From assembly GCF_016820575.1 (NCBI RefSeq), contig NZ_JAEMQH010000002.1, forward strand, positions 434,001 to 498,000: 64,000 nt of DNA, read 5' to 3'. This document shows positions 59,115 to 64,000 of this stretch, one piece after another. Below the pieces are notes generated by a model. The model was not told the origin of the DNA, did not search any database, and saw only the letters and a list, made by a program, of their open reading frames with translations. This DNA comes from Marinobacter sediminum (GTDB lineage: Bacteria > Pseudomonadota > Gammaproteobacteria > Pseudomonadales > Oleiphilaceae). The position numbers were made by a program, and so were the translations under genes. The stretch's first letter is position 1. Every line of letters begins with the position of its first letter.

Positions 59115-60029
59115 ATGCCGGTGATGGTTCAGGCGCTGGTTCCGGTGTTTGTGTTGATCATGCTGGGGCATGTTTTCCGGCGCTGGAATTTTCCCGGCGG
59201 CGATTTCTGGCCTCAGGCCGAACGCTTCACCTATTACGTGTTGTTCCCGGCCATGCTGGTGTTCAAGCTCGGGCAGGCCCGCCTGCCGGCGTCGGCCTAC
59301 GGCGACATCGCATTGCTGATCGTGGCCATGCTGGTGGCCATGACACTGGTGCTGGTTGTGGCGCAGCGAATCTGGCGCTGGTCCGGGCCGGTGTTCTCAT
59401 CGGTGTTCCAGGGGGCAATCCGGTTCAATTCCTACGTCGGGCTGGCGGCCGGGGGCATGCTGCTGGGCGATGAGGGGCTTTCACTAACGGCCATAGCCGT
59501 GGCCATCATGGTGCCGCTGCTGAACCTGTTGTGCATATTGATGTTTTCGCTGGTGGCCAGTCACGAGCCGGTGCGGCTGAAGCCGGTGATGAAGGCCATT
59601 GCCACCAATCCGCTGATTGTCGGCTCGGTGATCGGGGTGGTCTGGAGCTTCTTCGAAATCGGCTTTCACCCGCTGTTTGCCGCTATCCTCAAACCCTTGA
59701 GTGACCTAGCGCTGCCCATGGGCCTGATGTGTGTGGGTGCTGGCCTGCAGCTGAAGGCATTGCGGGGCGCTTCCATGCCGTTCCTGGTGTCGACGGTGCT
59801 GAAGCTGTTGGCGTTTCCGCTGATGGCTGCGGGGTTGGCTCTGCTACTGGGTGTGGATGGCTTGCTGGTGCAGGTGGTGGTTCTGCTGGCGGCGTTGCCC
59901 ACCGCCACGTCGGCTTACATCCTGGCGCGTCAGCTCGGTGGCGACGCGCCGTTGATGGCTGGCATCATCAGTGGCCAGACCTTGCTGGCCATTGCCTCAA
60001 TTCCGTTAATGCTTAGCCTGCTCTGGTAG
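59115..60029 (+). CDS. AEC-family transporter
   Basis: A 304-residue inner-membrane carrier of the auxin efflux carrier family, with about ten helices in two halves. The start at 59115 is supported by GGAG 8 bases upstream and by family length (about 310); the open frame extends 33 residues further without similarity. The conserved RFNSYVGLAAG (near 108) and the LALPMGLMCVGAGLQL segment (near 200) are typical. The substrate is not predictable. The last 24 bases overlap znuA in antisense, and a Zur-like box upstream hints at a link to zinc. Confidence 0.88.
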   Translation: MPVMVQALVPVFVLIMLGHVFRRWNFPGGDFWPQAERFTYYVLFPAMLVFKLGQARLPASAYGDIALLIVAMLVAMTLVLVVAQRIWRWSGPVFSSVFQGAIRFNSYVGLAAGGMLLGDEGLSLTAIAVAIMVPLLNLLCILMFSLVASHEPVRLKPVMKAIATNPLIVGSVIGVVWSFFEIGFHPLFAAILKPLSDLALPMGLMCVGAGLQLKALRGASMPFLVSTVLKLLAFPLMAAGLALLLGVDGLLVQVVVLLAALPTATSAYILARQLGGDAPLMAGIISGQTLLAIASIPLMLSLLW

Positions 60030-60962
60030 GCATTTCAGTACCGCATCGGCGATGCTGTGTTGGAAGTCGAAATAGCCTTCAGGGCCTGCTTCCACATCGG
60101 TAGCAAGCGGGTCCCAGGTACTGAAGGTGACATTCAGATCTTCAGTAATCACCTCCCAGATTCCCGGATTAAACTGCGGCTCGGTCAGCAGGCAAGGGTG
60201 ATGGCGGTGGCCCAGCTGGTCTTGAATCTTCGCGATGTGGCGAGCGCCGGGCGTCAGTTCCGGGTTCAGGGTCAGGATACCCTCCAGATTCAGGTCATAG
60301 TGCTCGGCAAAGCGGACAAAGGCGCTGTGGTAGGCGAACAGGCTGACGTCCTGGGCCGGATCAAGCTTGGTCCGAATCTCGGCCTCGGTTTCGGCCAGTC
60401 GGGTTTTAAACTGCTCCAGGTTCCGGGCCAGGGTGTCGGTGTCTGCATTTGGCTGTTGGGCCAACGAGTTGTACATCGTTTCCACCATGTCCTCGGCCAG
60501 TGCCGGGTCCAGCCAGATGTGCGGGTCTTCGCCTTCACCGTGGTCGTGATGAGCGTGTTCATCGTGGCCGTGCTCGGCATGGTCGTCATGGCCGTGTTCC
60601 GCATGCTCCTCGGATTCTTCCGGCTCCCGCATCGTGGCCTTACCTGCTGCCAGGCTAATGGTGCGTTGCCGGAAATCGGCACCGGCTAATAGTCGGCTCA
60701 GGAAGGTTTCCATGTCCGGGCCTATCCAGAAGATCACATCGGCTTCGTCCAGGGCGCGGCGCTGGGACGGCTTCATGTTGTAGTTGTGCGGGCTTGAGCC
60801 AGGCGGCACCAGAGTGGTGATGGTGGTGTCGGGGGTGGCGATGCTCTGGGCCAGCAGCGTCAGGGGTTTGAGCGAGGTAACAACGCGGGTTTCCGCCAGG
60901 GCAGGGGCGGCAATAAGGCAGAGGGCGGCGGCCAGAAGGCGTGCCGGTTTGAACATGGGCAT
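60006..60962 (-). CDS. znuA: Zinc ABC transporter substrate-binding protein ZnuA
   Basis: A 318-residue periplasmic zinc-binding protein. Signal peptide to about residue 23 (ALAET). The fold of metal-binding cluster 9 proteins is indicated by GSSPHNYNMKPSQ (first His near 60), the long His/Asp/Glu-rich loop at about 115-148 typical of ZnuA and absent from manganese homologs, DPHIWLDP near 148, and a conserved His/Asp pair near 215 and 288. A strong Zur box lies 33 bases before the start codon. The permease and ATPase genes (znuB, znuC) are not in the window. Confidence 0.95.
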   Translation of the reverse strand: MPMFKPARLLAAALCLIAAPALAETRVVTSLKPLTLLAQSIATPDTTITTLVPPGSSPHNYNMKPSQRRALDEADVIFWIGPDMETFLSRLLAGADFRQRTISLAAGKATMREPEESEEHAEHGHDDHAEHGHDEHAHHDHGEGEDPHIWLDPALAEDMVETMYNSLAQQPNADTDTLARNLEQFKTRLAETEAEIRTKLDPAQDVSLFAYHSAFVRFAEHYDLNLEGILTLNPELTPGARHIAKIQDQLGHRHHPCLLTEPQFNPGIWEVITEDLNVTFSTWDPLATDVEAGPEGYFDFQHSIADAVLKCLPEQAKH

Positions 60963-60995
60963 GGAAGGTGGGTTCCTGATTGGCTGGTTATGAAA

Positions 60996-61010
60996 CGTTA
61001 TAATATAACG
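60996..61010. promoter_or_regulatory. Zur operator of znuA
   Basis: CGTTATAATATAACG is a perfect 15-base palindrome agreeing with the Zur core TGTTATAWTATAACA at 13 of 15 positions, with GAAA on its left as in the longer consensus. It sits 34-48 bases upstream of znuA and contains a TATAAT. Zinc-dependent repression of znuA is expected. Confidence 0.85.
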
Positions 61011-61153
61011 AAAATGATGTGGTCAGCGCAAAAATTCCTGGTGTTTTATACCTACCGCGCCTACGGATAAGCTTCCACGCCCATGCGAAACAGTTAGAGG
61101 GCCGGTATAATGCCGGGTTTATTCAACGGCCACCGACTTTTCAGGAAGGTTTC

Positions 61154-62635
61154 ATGACAGTACGTACCCGAATTGCTCCATCCCCAACCGGAGACCCGCA
61201 CGTTGGTACCGCCTACGTGGCCCTGTTCAACCTGTGCTTCGCCCGCCAGCACGGCGGCCAGTTCATTCTGCGTATTGAAGATACCGATCAGGCCCGCAGC
61301 ACTGCGGAATCTGAGCGCGACATTCTGCAGGCGCTGCGCTGGCTTGGCCTGAATTGGGACGAGGGCCCCGATGTTGGCGGTCCCCATGGCCCTTACCGTC
61401 AGTCGGAGCGCAAGGATTCGTACAAGCAGTACGCCGAGGATCTGGTTACTGCCGGCCACGCCTTCTATTGCTTCCGTACTCCCGAAGAGCTGGAAGCCAT
61501 TCGTGAAGAGCGCAAGGCCAAGGGGCAGAACCCGGGTATCAAGGGCAACCTCGAGCTGTCTGATGAAGAAGTGAAGCGTCGGCTGGATGCCGGTGAGTCT
61601 TACGTTATTCGCATGAAGGTGCCCGATGAAGGCGTCTGTGAAATCCAGGACATGCTCCGTGGCACCATCGAGATCGACTGGGCCCAGGTGGATTGCCAGA
61701 TCCTGCTGAAATCGGACGGTATGCCCACCTACCACCTGGCCAACGTGGTAGATGACTACAAGATGGGCATCACCCACGTGTTGCGCGGTGAGGAGTGGAT
61801 TAACTCGGCGCCCAAGCACAAGCTGCTGTACCAGTACTTCGGCTGGGACATGCCGGAGCTGTGCCATTTACCGCTGCTGCGTAACCCGGACAAGAGCAAG
61901 CTGTCGAAGCGCAAGAACCCCACCAGCATCAACTTCTACGAGCGCATGGGCTTCCTGCCGGAAGCCGTGACCAACTACCTGGGCCGCATGGGCTGGTCAA
62001 TGCCTGACGAGCGTGAAAAGTTTACCCTGGACGAGATGATCGAGAACTTCGACATCCAGCGTGTATCCCTGGGTGGCCCGGTATTCGATGTGGAAAAGCT
62101 GCGCTGGCTTAACGGCCAGTGGCTGCGTGACGAGCTGACCGACGAGCAGTTTATGGCGCGTATGCGTCAGTGGTGGTTCAACGAGGATGCGCTGGCTGAC
62201 CTGGTGCCGCACATCAAGGGCAGGGCAGAGGTGTTCTCTGATGTGGCGCCCATGGCCCAGTTCATGTTCTCGGGCATGCTGAACCTGAAGCCGGAAGACT
62301 TCGCCCACAACAAGCTGGACGAGGCGCAGATCAAGCGCGTGCTGCAGTTCACCCTGTGGAAGCTTGAGGCCCAGCGCCACTGGAGCAAGGAAAATATTTT
62401 TGCCGACGTGAAAGCCATGGCCAAGGCTATGGACATCAAGATGGGCGATTTCATGTTCTCCATCTTTGTGGCAGTAGCCGGTACACCCAATTCCTGGTCG
62501 GTGATGGACTCCATGGCATTGCTGGGTCCAGACATGACCCGGTCGCGTTTGCGTCATGCACTGGAAGTGCTGGGTGGGTTTTCCAAGAAAGAAACCAAGA
62601 AAGTGGAGAAAGAGTACGCCGCGTTGGGTGCTTAA
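61154..62635 (+). CDS. gltX: Glutamyl-tRNA synthetase
   Basis: A 493-residue class I synthetase. Start ATG 61154 with AGGAAGG just upstream; the longer open frame is not conserved. The HIGH-type signature reads [11 protein letters not shown] (near 9-19) and the KMSKS-type loop KLSKRKN (near 252). The anticodon-binding domain is C-terminal. The two tRNA genes that follow include tRNA-Glu, its own substrate. It diverges from znuA across the Zur box. Confidence 0.97.
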   Translation: MTVRTRIAPSPTGDPHVGTAYVALFNLCFARQHGGQFILRIEDTDQARSTAESERDILQALRWLGLNWDEGPDVGGPHGPYRQSERKDSYKQYAEDLVTAGHAFYCFRTPEELEAIREERKAKGQNPGIKGNLELSDEEVKRRLDAGESYVIRMKVPDEGVCEIQDMLRGTIEIDWAQVDCQILLKSDGMPTYHLANVVDDYKMGITHVLRGEEWINSAPKHKLLYQYFGWDMPELCHLPLLRNPDKSKLSKRKNPTSINFYERMGFLPEAVTNYLGRMGWSMPDEREKFTLDEMIENFDIQRVSLGGPVFDVEKLRWLNGQWLRDELTDEQFMARMRQWWFNEDALADLVPHIKGRAEVFSDVAPMAQFMFSGMLNLKPEDFAHNKLDEAQIKRVLQFTLWKLEAQRHWSKENIFADVKAMAKAMDIKMGDFMFSIFVAVAGTPNSWSVMDSMALLGPDMTRSRLRHALEVLGGFSKKETKKVEKEYAALGA

Positions 62636-62709
62636 TAACCGCTTTGGTGAATAAATAAACGACGTGAACAGGGATGTTCAGAAAACTGAAAAAAAGTGGG
62701 TTTTTGCGG

Positions 62710-62738
62710 TTGACGGCCCCAGGGCGGATCCTTAATAT
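62710..62738 (+). promoter_or_regulatory. Promoter of the tRNA-Ala/tRNA-Glu pair
   Basis: TTGACG (62710-62715), a 17-base spacer and TAATAT (62733-62738), followed by a GC-rich discriminator as in stringently controlled stable RNA promoters. Transcription would start near 62745, just before tRNA-Ala. Confidence 0.65.
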
Positions 62739-62751
62739 ACGCATCCGTTGA

Positions 62752-62827
62752 GGGGCCATAGCTCAGCTGGGAGAGCGCAACACTGGCAGTGTTGAGGTCG
62801 GCGGTTCGATCCCGCCTGGCTCCACCA
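62752..62827 (+). tRNA. tRNA-Ala (anticodon GGC)
   Basis: A 76-nt cloverleaf with acceptor GGGGCCA/TGGCTCC (one G-U pair), D arm with GCTCAGCTGGGAGAGC, anticodon loop CTGGCAG, T arm GGCGGTTCGATCCCGCC and encoded CCA end. The anticodon is GGC. Confidence 0.97.
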
Positions 62828-62834
62828 ATTTCTA

Positions 62835-62910
62835 GTCCCCTTCGTCTAGTGGCCTAGGACTCCGCCCTTTCACGGCGGCAACAGGGGTTCGAACCCCCTA
62901 GGGGACGCCA
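62835..62910 (+). tRNA. tRNA-Glu (anticodon TTC)
   Basis: A 76-nt cloverleaf with acceptor GTCCCCT, anticodon stem CCGCC/GGCGG around CTTTCAC (anticodon TTC), T arm AGGGGTTCGAACCCCCT and encoded CCA. It lies seven bases after tRNA-Ala, in one transcript, with a terminator after it. Confidence 0.97.
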
Positions 62911-62944
62911 ATACGGCTTGACGGTTTAGTCCACCGGAAAGCCA

Positions 62945-62974
62945 CAAAAAAACCGCCTTCGGGCGGTTTTTTTG
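62945..62974 (+). terminator. Rho-independent terminator of the tRNA operon
   Basis: AACCGCC and GGCGGTT form a perfect stem around TTCG, a stable tetraloop, followed by T residues. A-rich on the other side, so it can also end the convergent PTPS gene. Confidence 0.92.
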
Positions 62975-63001
62975 TGTCCGTAAGAAAGTGCGGCCCCCGG
63001 T

Positions 63002-63853
63002 TTAACGGGAGGCGATGGCGCCCTTGCCAACCCCTTCAAACGCCTTCACCCGGATGGTGTCCTTGGGGTAATCCACCTTGAGCTTGTCGGCGATGTGAGC
63101 GGCAATCAGCTCCACCGTGGTGTCGGTGTCCAGCATGTAGACCCGCTCCTCTGGCATGACCAGTGCAAACTCGCCCTGGTTAGCCTCGTACTCGAAGGTG
63201 ACGTAGCGAACGCCGTCCTCGCCAACGTGACGACGCACCACGTCTTCCTCAGAGCCGACATAGATGTCGCGCCAGCGTGATGCCCATTTGCGCTCCAGCT
63301 CGTAATCCCGGTAGCCATTGCGATCAATGCGAATGGGTGAGCGGTGGCCGTGGGCAATGCGCTGGCAGTTACCCAGATGTTTCTTCAGACCGTGGACGTA
63401 ATGGTAGTAAGCGCCCTCGATCACCTCTTCGCGCAGATTGATCTCGATGGAGGTGACGTTAGCAGGCAGCACCGCTTGCAGTTCGTGTTCCAGCAACCGG
63501 GCAACCGCAGACGGCACCACGCGCTCCGAGGACAGCCAGACCACGGCTTCATCCGGAGAGCGGTGAATGATTTCACTACCGTCGGTGAGGGCCCACTGAA
63601 AAGTGTCTGGCTCGTTCTCGTCCCAGCTCAGCCCTTCGTAGCCGCGCGGAATCACCAGCCGGTGGTCCACCCGCTCGTCGATAACGCGCTTAATGGTTCG
63701 CTTCACGTTACTGAAATCGAACACCATGCCCTGGTCGTCGAGCTCGCCTCCCAAGACGACATCCGCAATCCAGCTCTCACCAACCAGGCCCCTTGTGGGA
63801 TCGAGGTAGGCGAAATCAATGACGGTCAGGTTGTCTACAAAGAGGTGGTTCAT
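63002..63853 (-). CDS. 6-pyruvoyl-tetrahydropterin synthase (PTPS/QueD)-like protein
   Basis: A 283-residue protein, about twice a normal QueD. The N-terminal half resembles the PTPS fold: HLFVDNLTVIDFAYLD, then GELDDQGMVFDFSNVKRTIK and HRLVIP (near 64), then EINLREEVIEGAYYH. But the family's Zn-binding His pair is not clearly complete. The C-terminal half adds a second region starting near GHRSPIRIDRNGYRD (about 167). It may be a tandem or fused PTPS variant found in gammaproteobacteria; catalytic activity is uncertain. Confidence 0.75.
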   Translation of the reverse strand: MNHLFVDNLTVIDFAYLDPTRGLVGESWIADVVLGGELDDQGMVFDFSNVKRTIKRVIDERVDHRLVIPRGYEGLSWDENEPDTFQWALTDGSEIIHRSPDEAVVWLSSERVVPSAVARLLEHELQAVLPANVTSIEINLREEVIEGAYYHYVHGLKKHLGNCQRIAHGHRSPIRIDRNGYRDYELERKWASRWRDIYVGSEEDVVRRHVGEDGVRYVTFEYEANQGEFALVMPEERVYMLDTDTTVELIAAHIADKLKVDYPKDTIRVKAFEGVGKGAIASR

Positions 63854-64000
63854 TAAGCGTCCGGGTGGGTATGGTTGATTGATGGCCGAATTCTAGCAAA
63901 AATCATCGACATCGGCAGTCTGGCGTTGGACCAGGCTTCATGCGCTTCGCTTTTGGAGTTTTTATCATAAACCTCTCCGCTTCCCCCAACGATCAGGAAT
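63854..64000. other. Right end of the window, no gene called
   Basis: These 147 bases upstream of the PTPS-like gene contain no supported reading frame. They should include its promoter and possibly the start of the next gene. Confidence 0.5.

Noticed and set aside
1..64000. CRISPR array, prophage or insertion sequence
   Set aside because: No regular repeat-spacer pattern, transposase, phage structural gene or site-specific recombinase was seen on either strand.

Overview
The window looks like a chromosomal segment of a marine gammaproteobacterium close to Pseudomonas and very probably Marinobacter or a near relative. The reasons are a moderately GC-rich backbone, a complete Na+-translocating NADH:quinone reductase operon, a PsrA fatty-acid regulator with its own operators, a 180-kDa NAD-glutamate dehydrogenase, and a gene order (MTIP, csiV, mfd, gap, nqrA-F, apbE, nqrM, sthA) that I recall from Pseudomonas aeruginosa. 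The genus is inference; no rRNA gene is present.

Layout. 1-3.9 kb: end of a system I cytochrome c maturation operon (ccmF partial, ccmG, ccmH, ccmI). 3.9-10.9 kb, minus strand: a six-gene translationally coupled MoxR/Bat operon (moxR, DUF58, DUF4381, batA, batB with TPR, batD). 11-16 kb: NAD-glutamate dehydrogenase. 16-24.5 kb: carbonic anhydrase, two rRNA guanine-N2 methyltransferases (rsmC, rlmG), riboflavin synthase, psrA, an L,D-transpeptidase, an MscS channel and methylthioinosine phosphorylase. 24.4-39.5 kb: csiV and mfd facing gap, then nqrABCDEF-apbE-nqrM and sthA. These genes link NADH oxidation to sodium pumping, and apbE and nqrM supply the flavin attachment and maturation factors. 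39.5-44.1 kb, minus strand: phosphodiesterase, DAHP synthase, TerB-like protein, transaldolase, dusA.

44.5-49.1 kb is the most unusual part. It is a run of seven integron gene cassettes, each ending in a recognisable attC site, with no integron integrase in the window (a CALIN). Most cassettes are AT-richer than the backbone. They encode a membrane-anchored HEPN-like protein, a 53-residue micro-protein, an Abi-alpha (DUF4393)-like protein, a membrane protein split by one in-frame amber codon, a membrane protein with a lysozyme-like motif, a lipoprotein, and a two-gene cassette (glycine-zipper protein plus small membrane protein). At least two resemble phage-defence proteins. A long imperfect palindrome lies just beyond the last attC.

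49.2-64 kb is accessory-leaning backbone: a Gfo/Idh/MocA oxidoreductase, an amidase lipoprotein behind a sigma-54 promoter, a decayed L-serine dehydratase gene, a DUF4399 protein, a cytochrome c, a membrane diguanylate cyclase, a PEP-CTERM protein behind a second sigma-54 promoter, a BLUF blue-light sensor, an AEC transporter and znuA (each with a Zur-like box upstream), then gltX followed by tRNA-Ala and tRNA-Glu, and a PTPS-family protein. I saw no prophage, insertion sequence, CRISPR array or rRNA operon.
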